This document shows, piece by piece, positions 43,263-52,258 of a stretch of DNA of 64,000 nt. The first letter of the stretch is position 1. Each line of letters starts with the position of its first letter. The notes under the pieces are model-generated. The model saw only the letters and a list, made by a program, of their open reading frames with translations. It did no database searches and was not told the origin of the DNA. Origin of the DNA: an uncultured Pelagibacteraceae bacterium (GTDB taxonomy: Bacteria > Pseudomonadota > Alphaproteobacteria > Pelagibacterales > Pelagibacteraceae); contig CACPKA010000006.1 in the NCBI GenBank assembly GCA_902634485.1, positions 1 to 64,000 on the forward strand, read 5' to 3'. Both the position numbers and the translations under genes were made by a program.

Positions 43263-43587
43263 TAGCCCTCATCAGTCCCTTTTTTTAAAATTATTCTAAA
43301 TAATTTTGATATTTAATGTCAGATCTTCTCACAAATCAATATTAAATAATTTGATTTTTTATATATATATATTTTAGAAGTAGATTTTTCATAAAAGTAA
43401 TTTTTATTTTGAAAAATAAGATTATATAAAAATACAATCTCAGATAGATTTTTTTTATAATTTCAATTCTTACTAGAAATTTTTAATAAATTAATTAACT
43501 AAAAAAATCAAAAAATATAGACTTGTAAACTGATTATAATTCTAGATTTTCATTTCGTTGAACATTTTTTAATTATATTATGTATCA
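43263..43587. other. 325-base divergent intergenic region
   Basis: The longest gene-free stretch of the window, between the rhodopsin operon (left) and the ParA-like gene (right), very A/T-rich. A 9-bp all-A/T perfect inverted repeat lies at 43287-43307 in the rhodopsin leader, about 25 bases before its start. There is also a (TA)n tract near 43360. I see no GC-rich RNA structure, tRNA or ORF. Promoters for both directions must be here, but none can be assigned with confidence. Confidence 0.5.
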
Positions 43588-44226
43588 ATGCTGTCCAAAG
43601 TAATAACCATATCGCAACAAAAAGGTGGTAGTGGAAAAACAACTCTAGCTGTCCATTTAGCTCTTGCTTTTATAAAATATCATAATTTAAAGGTAGCCGT
43701 TATCGATACTGATCCCCAAGGAAGCTTGGGTAAATGGTTTATGATAAGAACAGAAAAAAAAGTTTCAAACGAAAATTTGACTTTTAAGACTGCAAGTTTA
43801 TGGGGAGCTCAATACGAGTCTAAAGCATTAAAAAAAGATCATGATATTGTAATAATAGATACTCCTCCAAAAATTGAGTCTGATGCGCGTCCATCAATTG
43901 AATCTGCGGACTTAGTTTTAATTCCAGTCGCAGCTTCTCATGTTGATTTTTGGGCAACAGGTGCCATAGTTGAAATAGCAAAAAAAGCAAATAAAAAAAT
44001 TTTAATTCAAATTAATAGATCAAGTCAAAGATCTAAACTCATAAGTAAAACAAATGAATTTATTAAAAGTTTAAACCTTTCGGCAACGAAAACAATAATT
44101 GGAAATCGTCAAATTTTTGCTGCTTCTATGGGAGAGGGTAAAACAGCTGTTGAAAAACAAAAAAAAAGTAGCGCAGTAGAAGAAATTAAAAAACTTTCAG
44201 AACAAATTCTTTCAGAAGTAGAATAA
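43588..44226 (+). CDS. ParA/MinD-type P-loop ATPase
   Basis: 212 residues. The deviant Walker A KGGSGKTT is at 12-19, Walker A' is VIDTDPQGS and Walker B is IVIIDTPP. Length matches short ParA proteins such as McdA/ParC-type positioning ATPases, rather than the longer chromosomal ParA. No ParB gene or parS repeat is seen. Such orphan ATPases space cargo such as protein clusters along the nucleoid. It is divergent from the rhodopsin operon and followed 2 bases later by a thioesterase, so its cargo is unclear. Confidence 0.82.
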   Translation: MLSKVITISQQKGGSGKTTLAVHLALAFIKYHNLKVAVIDTDPQGSLGKWFMIRTEKKVSNENLTFKTASLWGAQYESKALKKDHDIVIIDTPPKIESDARPSIESADLVLIPVAASHVDFWATGAIVEIAKKANKKILIQINRSSQRSKLISKTNEFIKSLNLSATKTIIGNRQIFAASMGEGKTAVEKQKKSSAVEEIKKLSEQILSEVE

Positions 44227-44228
44227 TA

Positions 44229-44696
44229 ATGTCTTTTTTGCTAACAAATAAAAAAATAATCAAAGAGTGGACTGATTACAATAATCATATGAATTTGTCT
44301 TACTATATTTTAGTATTTGATAAGGGTGCTGAAGTGTTTTTATCAAAATTTCAAATGGGAGAACATTCCGCTAAAACTACAAAAAAAAGCACAATGGTTG
44401 TAGAAACACACACTACTTACAATAATGAAGTTAAAGAAGGTGAAGAAGTTAATGTTTTTCTTTCACATTTTGATCACGACAAAAAAAGACTTCACTATAA
44501 ATTAGAAATGTATGAAAAAAATAAGAATATATTAGCCGCAACTACAGAAGTTTTATCTCTGTATATAGACCTAAATTTAAGAAAAGTTTCAGAGTTTGAA
44601 GATGAAAAGGTCAATATTATGGACGATTTTATAAGTAAATATAAAAAAAAATTTAAATCAGATAATTTACATTTTTCAAATAAATTAAAAAAATAA
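44229..44696 (+). CDS. Hot-dog fold acyl-CoA thioesterase, 4HBT type
   Basis: 155 residues. The active-site segment is WTDYNNHMNLSYYILVFDKG, with D16, N19 and H20. This pattern resembles the thioesterase linked to carnitine catabolism (betainyl-CoA to glycine betaine), found as a separate protein or fused to carnitine dehydrogenase. The DUF849 enzyme at 16179 could produce that CoA ester, but the genes are 27 kb apart and the link is tentative. It is 2 bases after the ParA-like gene. Confidence 0.7.
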   Translation: MSFLLTNKKIIKEWTDYNNHMNLSYYILVFDKGAEVFLSKFQMGEHSAKTTKKSTMVVETHTTYNNEVKEGEEVNVFLSHFDHDKKRLHYKLEMYEKNKNILAATTEVLSLYIDLNLRKVSEFEDEKVNIMDDFISKYKKKFKSDNLHFSNKLKK

Positions 44697-44751
44697 CTAG
44701 TCAATAAATTAAATTTATGTCAAAAATATACCTCAGAATTAATGTTTAAAT

Positions 44752-45585
44752 ATGGAAATTAAATTATTATCAGGAGCTTTGGGAGCTGAAATTAGTGGAA
44801 TTGATTTAAAAGATACCTCAGAAAAAAATTTTAAAATAATTAATAATTTGCTTTTAGAACATAAAGTTATATTTTTTAGAAATCAACCAATTACTTCCGA
44901 AGAACAAATTGCATTAGCAGAAAAATTTGGTCCTTTAGAAACTCATGCTTATGTTAAAGGTTTAGAAACTCACCCAGAAATAGTCAGAATAATAAAAGCC
45001 GAAGATGAACAAAACCAGTGGGGCGAAAATTGGCATAGCGATGTTAGTTACAATACAAAACCTACAAAAGCTGTAATACTAAAATCATTAAAAATACCAC
45101 CTGTAGGTGGTGATACCTGTTTTTCAAACATGGAACTTGCTTGGGAAACTTTAGATGAAGATATAAAAAGTAAAATTAAAAATAAAAAAGCAGTACATAG
45201 TTCATTGGGAGCAGAATTTTTTTTAGATAGTTATAAAAAAATGGAGGGCAATAATAAAAAAAATTATGATGAATATTCAAATGAACACCCAATAGTAAGA
45301 ACTCATCCAGAAACTGGTAAAAAAATACTATATGTAAATTGGACTTACACAAAAAAAATTATTGGACTTGATAAAAAGGAAAGTGATGAAATTTTAAATA
45401 AAATTTTTGAACATCAGGCAAGATTAGAATTATCTTGTAGATTCACCTGGACAGAAAATACAGTATGCATTTGGGATAACAGAAGCGTTATTCATTTTGC
45501 AATTGCGGATTTTTATCCTGGACGAGGTCTTGGTTATGAAAGAGTTATGGATAGAATAGCAATAGAAGGAGATGTTCCAATTTAA
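44752..45585 (+). CDS. TauD/TfdA family 2-oxoglutarate dioxygenase
   Basis: 277 residues. Iron ligands are H95 and D97 in NWHSDVSY and H248 in SVIHFA. R264 in GYERVM is the 2-oxoglutarate anchor. Length matches taurine or 2,4-D dioxygenases and there is no DUF971 domain. It directly abuts the HD oxygenase at 45586 (stop followed at once by a TTG start), so the two act together. It probably hydroxylates the carbon next to a phosphonate or sulfonate group, producing the substrate of the HD enzyme; the substrate is inferred from the partner. Confidence 0.82.
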   Translation: MEIKLLSGALGAEISGIDLKDTSEKNFKIINNLLLEHKVIFFRNQPITSEEQIALAEKFGPLETHAYVKGLETHPEIVRIIKAEDEQNQWGENWHSDVSYNTKPTKAVILKSLKIPPVGGDTCFSNMELAWETLDEDIKSKIKNKKAVHSSLGAEFFLDSYKKMEGNNKKNYDEYSNEHPIVRTHPETGKKILYVNWTYTKKIIGLDKKESDEILNKIFEHQARLELSCRFTWTENTVCIWDNRSVIHFAIADFYPGRGLGYERVMDRIAIEGDVPI

Positions 45586-46125
45586 TTGAGACCAATAATA
45601 AAAAAAATACTTAGAAATTATAAAACCAATAAATCACTTTATATTGGTGAAAAAATAACAATAACCGAACATATGATACAGTCTGCAATGTTAGCTGAAA
45701 AAAATAATTGTTCTTCAAGTTTAATATGCGCTTCCTTGCTTCATGATTATGGCCATTTTATTTTGGATGATCCTGATGAGCTAGTAAACAAAAAAGAAGA
45801 TGGAAAACACGAATATGTTGCATACCTATATCTAAAAAAATATTTCAAAAAAAGTGTTGTTGAGCCAATAAAAATTCATGTAAAAGCAAAAAAATATTTG
45901 GCTAGAAATAAAAAATATTACAATATTCTTTCAAATGCTTCTAAAATTAGCCTAAATTTACAAGGAGGAGTTATGAATGATATAGAAGCTGAAAAATTTG
46001 AGGGTGAAAAATACTTTGATGATGCAATTAAATTAAGAAAATTTGATGAAGCTGCTAAAAAAAAAAATCTTAAAATGAAAGATATTAATGATTATAAAAA
46101 TTTATTAAGTTCAAATCTGTTATGA
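45586..46125 (+). CDS. PhnZ/TmpB-type HD-domain mixed-valent diiron oxygenase
   Basis: 179 residues from a TTG start immediately after the dioxygenase stop. The start is supported because conserved Y19-x-x-E22 lies upstream of the first ATG. The diiron ligands match PhnZ with near-constant offset: H29, H53-D54 (LLHDYGH), H75, H98 and D154 (RKFDEAAK), plus K102. PhnZ cleaves the C-P bond of 2-amino-1-hydroxyethylphosphonate to glycine and phosphate; TmpB does the same for the trimethylated compound, giving glycine betaine. Its stop overlaps the GMC gene (ATGA). A plain HD phosphohydrolase is unlikely given Y19/E22. Confidence 0.82.
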   Translation: MRPIIKKILRNYKTNKSLYIGEKITITEHMIQSAMLAEKNNCSSSLICASLLHDYGHFILDDPDELVNKKEDGKHEYVAYLYLKKYFKKSVVEPIKIHVKAKKYLARNKKYYNILSNASKISLNLQGGVMNDIEAEKFEGEKYFDDAIKLRKFDEAAKKKNLKMKDINDYKNLLSSNLL

Positions 46126-47702
46126 AGTTTGATTATATAATTATTGGAGCAGGCTCAGCCGGATGTGTACTTTCGAATAGATTGTCAGAAAATCAAAATA
46201 ACAAAGTAGCAGTTTTTGAGGCTGGAGGTTCAAGTGATATTTGGAAAGTAAAAATGCCCCTTGCGCTGCTCTATACAATGCATGATCCCAAATATAATTG
46301 GAAATATTACTCTGAACCGGAGCCACATCTAAATAATAGAAGATTATTTTGTCCAAGAGGAAAAATGATCGGTGGTTGCTCTGCTCATAATGGAATGGTT
46401 TTTGTAAGAGGTAACCGAAATGATTATGAAAGATGGGAAAACTTTGGATTAAAGTCTTGGTCTTACGAAAAAGTTTTACCTTATTTTAAAAAAATTGAAA
46501 CATGGTCAGGAGGTGAAAACCAATACAGAGGCTCATTAGGTCCACTTCCGGTTAATCAATCACAAAATGATAATCCTTTATTTAAAGCTTTTATAAATTC
46601 AGCTTCTGAAGCAGGACATGCTGTTAATCCCGATATGAATGGAGAAGAACAAGAAGGATTTGGAATGTTTGATACAACAATTCATGAAGGTCAAAGAGCA
46701 AGTGCAACAAAATATTACTTGAACCCCGCAAAAAAAAGAAAGAATTTAAATATTTTTTCTAATTCATTTGTTGAAAGAATTATTTTTGATGGAAAAAAAG
46801 CTATTGGTATTGAAGTAAAAATTAAAAATAAAATCGAAAAAATTTATGCAGAAAAAGAATTAATATTAAGTGGAGGTTCAATTAATTCACCACAATTACT
46901 AATGCTTTCAGGTATTGGAGATGCAAATCATTTAAAAGAAAAGGGAATTAGCGTAGTCAATGATGTAAAAGGTGTTGGTAAAAATCTCCAAGATCATTTG
47001 GAAACTTACATTATGCAAGAATGTAAAACCCCAGATACTCTTTATAAATATACTAAGTTAATTCCAAAAGTTTTGGCTGGAATTCAATGGTTCTTATTTA
47101 AATCTGGTCCTTGCTCACAATCATATTTAGAGGCTGGAGGATTTGCTAAGTCTTCTCCTGAACGTGAAATAGCAAACATTCAATTTCATTTTTTTCCATC
47201 ATTTGTTATCGATCATGGCTTAATTAATCCTAGTTCACATGGGTATCAGCTACATGCAAGTCCTAATCACCCTAAAAGTAGAGGATTGATTACACTTAAT
47301 TCTTCTAATCCTTATGATTATCCAAAAATATTATTTAATTATTTAGAACACGAGGATGATTTAAAACAAACAAGAGAATGTATTCATGTAGCAAGAAAAA
47401 TATTATCACAACCTTCTTTAGTAAAACATTCTGGAAATGAAGTTGGTCCAGGATCAGAAAAACAAAGCGAAGAAGAATTAAATGAATATATAAGATCTAA
47501 AGCAGAAACAGCCTATCACCCATGTGGGACTTGTAAAATGGGTGTAGATGATATGGCTGTAGTAGATGAAAACTTAAAAGTTAAAGGAATACAAAATTTA
47601 AGAGTAGTAGACGCTTCTGTGATGCCTGAGATTCCTAGTGCAAATTTAAATGCCCCCACTTTAATGATTGCCGAAAAAGCTTCAGATCTTATTTTAAAGT
47701 AA
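46122..47702 (+). CDS. GMC-family FAD oxidoreductase (choline dehydrogenase-like)
   Basis: 526 residues. FAD motif IIGAGSAGCVLSNRL is near the N-terminus, the GMC signature includes GKMIGGCSAHNGMV, and the catalytic His lies in AYHPCGTCKMG. The family oxidises choline and other alcohols to aldehydes. A 4-base ATGA overlap ties it to the TauD-HD pair; it could oxidise a choline-like or hydroxylated intermediate of the same pathway. No signal peptide is seen. No betaine aldehyde dehydrogenase follows directly. Confidence 0.83.
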   Translation: MKFDYIIIGAGSAGCVLSNRLSENQNNKVAVFEAGGSSDIWKVKMPLALLYTMHDPKYNWKYYSEPEPHLNNRRLFCPRGKMIGGCSAHNGMVFVRGNRNDYERWENFGLKSWSYEKVLPYFKKIETWSGGENQYRGSLGPLPVNQSQNDNPLFKAFINSASEAGHAVNPDMNGEEQEGFGMFDTTIHEGQRASATKYYLNPAKKRKNLNIFSNSFVERIIFDGKKAIGIEVKIKNKIEKIYAEKELILSGGSINSPQLLMLSGIGDANHLKEKGISVVNDVKGVGKNLQDHLETYIMQECKTPDTLYKYTKLIPKVLAGIQWFLFKSGPCSQSYLEAGGFAKSSPEREIANIQFHFFPSFVIDHGLINPSSHGYQLHASPNHPKSRGLITLNSSNPYDYPKILFNYLEHEDDLKQTRECIHVARKILSQPSLVKHSGNEVGPGSEKQSEEELNEYIRSKAETAYHPCGTCKMGVDDMAVVDENLKVKGIQNLRVVDASVMPEIPSANLNAPTLMIAEKASDLILK

Positions 47703-47728
47703 AAAGATTAAATCAAATTATTGTTATC

Positions 47729-47787
47729 TAGGAGCCTATTGCGGGGAAATACACAAAAGACTCCTAAAATATCATATTAAATATGAT
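47729..47787. terminator. Weak bidirectional terminator region between convergent genes
   Basis: Between the convergent GMC and amtB stops lie a 6-bp imperfect stem (TAGGAG 47729-47734 with CTCCTA 47761-47766) enclosing a GC-rich segment, and a 7-bp A/T hairpin, 47771-47777 with 47781-47787. Neither has a long T tract. They may end transcription from both sides. Confidence 0.35.
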
Positions 47788-47789
47788 TA

Positions 47790-49076
47790 TTAATCACGTA
47801 TCGCGTAAGCTATTACACCCGTCTCAACAACGTCTGTTCCAAGTTTTTCAGCTTCTTTGCTTAATCTAATACCCATCGTATTTTTCATTACAAACCAAAC
47901 GATATATGAAATTGCAAATACAAATATGTTAATTGACAAAACTCCAATTAATTGTGTTCCAAATGATGCATTCGTATTAGTAATTGGAACAGCTAATGTG
48001 CCCCAAATACCTGCAAAAAGATGAGCAGGAATTGCTCCAACTACATCGTCAATTTGCAATTTAAATAATAGTTTAGTTCCAAATACAACTATTATTCCAC
48101 CAACTGCACCAATTAGTATTGCAACTATTGGAGATGGCATTAAAGGTTCTGCGGTAATTGCTACTAGTCCTCCAATCGCTCCATTTAACATTTGAATAAC
48201 ATCTGTTCTTTTTGAAAATAATCTTGTTACTAATCCTGCTGCTAATACACCACCGCAAGCAGCTAAATTGGTATTTATAAATATTTTTGAAACTGCAACT
48301 GCATCATCAAAAGTTCCCATTGACAATTGAGATCCTCCATTAAATCCAAACCACCCTAACCATAAAACAAATACTCCAAGAGTTACTAGTGGAATTGAAG
48401 AGGCAGCAAATGGTTTCATTGGAACTAATCCTCCTGATCTAGTAAATCTTCCAGTTCTTGAACCTAGTAATAAAGCTCCTGCTAAAGCAGCAGCACCTCC
48501 AGTAGAGTGAACCAAAGTTGAGCCAGCAAAATCAGAAAAGCCGATAGTTGCTAACCAACCTCCGCCCCATTGCCATCCCATTACGATTGGATAAATGATA
48601 CCTGATAAAACTGCGGCAAATAAAAAGAAAGGCCATAATTTAATTCTTTCTGCAAGTGTTCCGGAAACTATTGAGCATGTTGTTGCACAAAATACCATTT
48701 GAAAATACCAATCTGAGCCATCTGCATATCCAGTATCTAGACTACTTTGATCGGACCAAGGGATAAATTTTCCTATAAAACCTCCCTCAGGTATTCCATA
48801 AGCAAGATTGTATCCAAAAAGCCAAAACATAATTCCAGCTATTGAAAATAATCCAATATTTTTTGCACAAATAACTGAAACACTTTTTGAAGTCACCATT
48901 CCAGACTCAAGCATTGCAAACCCTGCAGCCATGAACATGACAAGAAACCCACAAACTAAGAATAAAAATGTGTTAAATATAAAACCAACCTCGGCACTAA
49001 CAGTTGTTTCTGCGTTGACTGGCGAGACAATTAATGTCAATAAAAATAATATAATAATAAATTTAAAGTTTTTCAT
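47790..49076 (-). CDS. amtB: Ammonium transporter Amt
   Basis: 428 residues with a signal-like first helix (ending near VNA-ETT) and eleven further helices. Conserved segments include the pore region ALAGALLLGSRTGRF and MKPFAASSIPLVTLG. It moves ammonium across the inner membrane. There is no adjacent glnK gene, which usually accompanies amtB. Divergent from the amidinotransferase at 49201, with 124 A/T-rich bases between. Confidence 0.9.
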   Translation of the reverse strand: MKNFKFIIILFLLTLIVSPVNAETTVSAEVGFIFNTFLFLVCGFLVMFMAAGFAMLESGMVTSKSVSVICAKNIGLFSIAGIMFWLFGYNLAYGIPEGGFIGKFIPWSDQSSLDTGYADGSDWYFQMVFCATTCSIVSGTLAERIKLWPFFLFAAVLSGIIYPIVMGWQWGGGWLATIGFSDFAGSTLVHSTGGAAALAGALLLGSRTGRFTRSGGLVPMKPFAASSIPLVTLGVFVLWLGWFGFNGGSQLSMGTFDDAVAVSKIFINTNLAACGGVLAAGLVTRLFSKRTDVIQMLNGAIGGLVAITAEPLMPSPIVAILIGAVGGIIVVFGTKLLFKLQIDDVVGAIPAHLFAGIWGTLAVPITNTNASFGTQLIGVLSINIFVFAISYIVWFVMKNTMGIRLSKEAEKLGTDVVETGVIAYAIRD

Positions 49077-49200
49077 AGGTTCTTAATTATTTGATTCCTT
49101 TTAATTATTAAAATGCTATTTATGAAATTCAGGTATGCAATTTATTAATATTAAAATTATTTGTTTAAATTATTGCTAACAATGCATATAATTTAATTAT

Positions 49201-50310
49201 ATGAAAAAAACTATTGTTAGTAGTTGGAACGAATGGGATCCCTTAAAACATGTGATTGTTGGTAGAGCAGATAACTGTTGTATTCCTGCACCAGAACCTG
49301 CAGTAGATGTTAAAATTCCTCCAGACTCAGTCATGAAAGGTAAACATGGCAGAAGAACTCAAGATTCTATAGACAAAGCAAATGAACTTTTAGATAAATT
49401 TGTAAAAACATTAGAAGGCAGAGATGTAAGAGTCGATAGACCAACTCCATTAAAATTTGATGAAAAAATTGGTACACCAGACTGGAAAGCTGAACATATG
49501 TTTGGATGTATGCCATCGAGAGATGTAATTATTACTGTTGGAAAAGAGATGTTAGAAGCAACTATGAGCTTTAGATGTAGATGGTTTGAGTATTTAGCCT
49601 ATAGGCCTCTAATACAACAATATTTTATAGAAGATCCAGGTATGAAACATGAGTCTGCTCCTAAACCTAGATTGACAGATAAAGATTATCATAAAAATTA
49701 TTTGTCTGATGATGTAAGCATTGAACAAAGATTGAAGTGGGCTGAAAAAAAATATTTTGTAACAACTGAGGAAGAGCCTCTTTTCGATGCTGCAGATATT
49801 TTAAGATTTGGAAAAGACTTAATTGTTCAGCATGGTTTTACAACAAATTTAAAAGGTATTGACTGGTTAAAAAGACATTTTCCTGATCATCGCGTTCATA
49901 CTGTAAATTTTCCAGGAGATCCTTATCCTATTCATATAGATGCAACTTTTACACCAATTAGACCTGGTCTAATATTAAATAACCCTGTAAGAAAACTTCC
50001 AAAAGAACAAAGAAAACTTTTTGAGAATAACGGTTGGGAAATTATTGAAGCAGCACAACCAGCACACAACTCTCCTCCTCCTCTAACTTATTATTCAATA
50101 TGGTTATCAATGAATATTTTGGTTTTAGATCCAAAAACAGTATGTGTAGAGAAAAGTGAAGTATATCAAGCTGAACAACTTGATAAACTAGGCATGGAAG
50201 TTTTACCTATAGATTTTAGAGAAGCTTATGGCTTTGGTGGAAGTTTGCATTGTAGTACTACAGATGTTTACAGAGAAGGTGACTTACAAGATTATTTTCC
50301 TAAACAATAG
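49201..50310 (+). CDS. Glycine amidinotransferase-like enzyme
   Basis: 369 residues of the arginine:glycine amidinotransferase family. Catalytic residues are C351 in GGSLHCSTTDV, H245 in YPIHIDATF and the acid in LFDAADIL (D196/D199). The enzyme moves the amidino group of arginine to an amine acceptor, giving guanidinoacetate when the acceptor is glycine. Relatives act on scyllo-inosamine or 4-aminobutyrate. Soluble. It is 18 bases before a DMT-family exporter, which suggests the guanidino product, or its acceptor, crosses the membrane. The precise acceptor is open. Confidence 0.82.
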   Translation: MKKTIVSSWNEWDPLKHVIVGRADNCCIPAPEPAVDVKIPPDSVMKGKHGRRTQDSIDKANELLDKFVKTLEGRDVRVDRPTPLKFDEKIGTPDWKAEHMFGCMPSRDVIITVGKEMLEATMSFRCRWFEYLAYRPLIQQYFIEDPGMKHESAPKPRLTDKDYHKNYLSDDVSIEQRLKWAEKKYFVTTEEEPLFDAADILRFGKDLIVQHGFTTNLKGIDWLKRHFPDHRVHTVNFPGDPYPIHIDATFTPIRPGLILNNPVRKLPKEQRKLFENNGWEIIEAAQPAHNSPPPLTYYSIWLSMNILVLDPKTVCVEKSEVYQAEQLDKLGMEVLPIDFREAYGFGGSLHCSTTDVYREGDLQDYFPKQ

Positions 50311-50328
50311 TTTGTGATATAGAAGCGA

Positions 50329-51279
50329 ATGGCTTCAAAAAATAATAATCCTAGAGGAATAATTCTAATACTTTTAGCCATGTTGGTTTTTTCGGTACAA
50401 GACGGGATTATGAAACACATCTATAGTTTCGTTTCACTTTATGAAGTTTATATAATAAGAACTATAGTAAGCTTTATCCTTATTTTAATATTTTTAAGAT
50501 TAACAAAAAAACCAATAATATTTAAAAGTCAATACCCATTACTAACTTTATGTCGTGTAATACTATTCTTTTTTGGTTTCAGTTCTTTTTATGTTTCTTT
50601 AGCTGTCTTACCTCTTAGTACCGCTACTGCTTTATTTTTTGTTACTCCTTTTTTAATTACAATATTTGCATATTTTTTTTTAAAAGAACAAATAGGACCG
50701 AGAAGATGGGCTGCAATAATTGTGGGTTTTATTGGAGTGTATATAACTTTAAATCCTGACTTTAATGATTTTAACTATTTAAGTTTATTGCCTATTTTAT
50801 GTGCATTCTGTTATTCGTTATCAATGATAATAATTAAGAAAACCTCAGATAAAGACAATGTTTACACTCAAACATTTGCTTTTTATATTGGGGCAATAAT
50901 TATTAGTTCTATATTTTATTTTATTATTGGTGATGGACAATACAACACATCAAATCACCCAGCTTCTCAATTTATTTTTAGAGAGTGGTTTGTAGATTTA
51001 GAATCTAGTATTTTATTTATGGTAACAACTGGATTTACAGCAACAGCTGCTTTTCTTCTTTTATTCTCAGCTTATAGCATAGCTTCACCTGCGGTTGTTT
51101 CGCCTTTTGAATATTCAATATTATTATGGTCATCATTAATAGGCTGGATATACTTTAAAGAAATACCAAGTTTAACTACAGTAATAGGAATATTAATAAT
51201 TGTATCCAGTGGTATTTATATTTTCTTACGTGAAAAAGCCCAAGATCAATCAATAGCTAGCGAAAAACCTCTAAGATGA
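50329..51279 (+). CDS. EamA/DMT superfamily permease
   Basis: 316 residues with ten hydrophobic helices in two EamA repeats (first ending near VYITLNPDF, second ending YIFLREKAQ). Members usually export amino acids or metabolites. It lies between the amidinotransferase and the 2-oxoglutarate oxygenase with tight spacing (18 and 0 bases), so it probably carries a compound made or used by these enzymes. Confidence 0.8.
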   Translation: MASKNNNPRGIILILLAMLVFSVQDGIMKHIYSFVSLYEVYIIRTIVSFILILIFLRLTKKPIIFKSQYPLLTLCRVILFFFGFSSFYVSLAVLPLSTATALFFVTPFLITIFAYFFLKEQIGPRRWAAIIVGFIGVYITLNPDFNDFNYLSLLPILCAFCYSLSMIIIKKTSDKDNVYTQTFAFYIGAIIISSIFYFIIGDGQYNTSNHPASQFIFREWFVDLESSILFMVTTGFTATAAFLLLFSAYSIASPAVVSPFEYSILLWSSLIGWIYFKEIPSLTTVIGILIIVSSGIYIFLREKAQDQSIASEKPLR

Positions 51280-52248
51280 ATGACTAAAAATATAATCCCT
51301 ACCATTAATATTTCATCAATATTAAAAAATGATTTTAATTCATCTAAATCAATTAAAACTATAAAAAAAATTAAAAAAGCTTGTGTTAACATAGGATTTT
51401 TTCAGATTACAGGACACGGTATTAGTCAAAAAAATATTGAAAATATATGTAATGTGGGTAATAAATTTTTTAACTCCCCTGAAAAAAATAAAATAAAACT
51501 TGCATCAAAAAAATGGAACTCTAGAAATAAAAATATTTATAGAGGTTATTTTCCTAATAATGTTAATGGAAAAGAAGGTTTGGATATTGGAGATTTAAAA
51601 GTTTCAAAAAAATATGCAGACTCTATAAAAAATAAATATGTTGAATATTTAAATCTAAAAAAATCTATAGATCAAAAATCGATTAAAATATTATCAAATT
51701 ATTTTGATGAAATATTTAATTTAGGGGAAATATTATTTAAGAGTATAATAAAGCTTTATAATAAAGACATAAATAACTCTATAAAAGCTTTTTCTAGATT
51801 TAAAACTCTTAGCACACTAAGATTTAATTATTATTCAAATCAAAAAACTCCAGTGGAAATTTCTAAACAAGATGGTATTGCCCTTGGATGTGAAACACAC
51901 GTAGATAGTGGAATATTTACTATTCTTTATCAAGATAAAAAAGGAGGTTTACAAGTGCAAAATAGAAAAAATAAAAAATGGTATGATGTCCCTTTCAATA
52001 AAAAAGCATTCGTAGTGAATACAGGAAGAGCACTAGAATTTTTAAGTAAAGGTAAATTTAAAGCCACAAATCACAGAGTGCTTTGGAATAAAACAGAAAG
52101 AATGTCTATACCTTTCTTTTTTGAACCTTCTTTTGATTTTAAAATGAATAATTCTTTTTTAAATAATTCTAAGATAAATAATAACGGAATAACTTACGAA
52201 AAATTTATTAATCAATCTCTAAAAAAGTTCGTAGAATATAGGCGTTAG
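51280..52248 (+). CDS. Isopenicillin N synthase-like 2-oxoglutarate oxygenase
   Basis: 322 residues. The N-terminal DIOX_N segment (IKKACVNIGFFQITGHGI) precedes a double-stranded beta helix with iron ligands H207, D209 (ETHVDSG) and H265 (NHRVLW). R274-x-S276 forms the 2-oxoglutarate site. The ATG follows the permease stop directly. Related bacterial enzymes include the ethylene-forming enzyme and L-arginine or guanidine-compound hydroxylases, so it may hydroxylate a guanidino or arginine-derived compound linked to the amidinotransferase; that is inference. Very lysine-rich and AT-rich. Confidence 0.75.
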   Translation: MTKNIIPTINISSILKNDFNSSKSIKTIKKIKKACVNIGFFQITGHGISQKNIENICNVGNKFFNSPEKNKIKLASKKWNSRNKNIYRGYFPNNVNGKEGLDIGDLKVSKKYADSIKNKYVEYLNLKKSIDQKSIKILSNYFDEIFNLGEILFKSIIKLYNKDINNSIKAFSRFKTLSTLRFNYYSNQKTPVEISKQDGIALGCETHVDSGIFTILYQDKKGGLQVQNRKNKKWYDVPFNKKAFVVNTGRALEFLSKGKFKATNHRVLWNKTERMSIPFFFEPSFDFKMNNSFLNNSKINNNGITYEKFINQSLKKFVEYRR

Positions 52249-52258
52249 ATTAAAATAT

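Noticed and set aside
43360-43376. (TA)n tract as a simple-sequence phase-variation repeat
   Set aside because: Short, in non-coding DNA that is almost all A/T; no sign of a switch.
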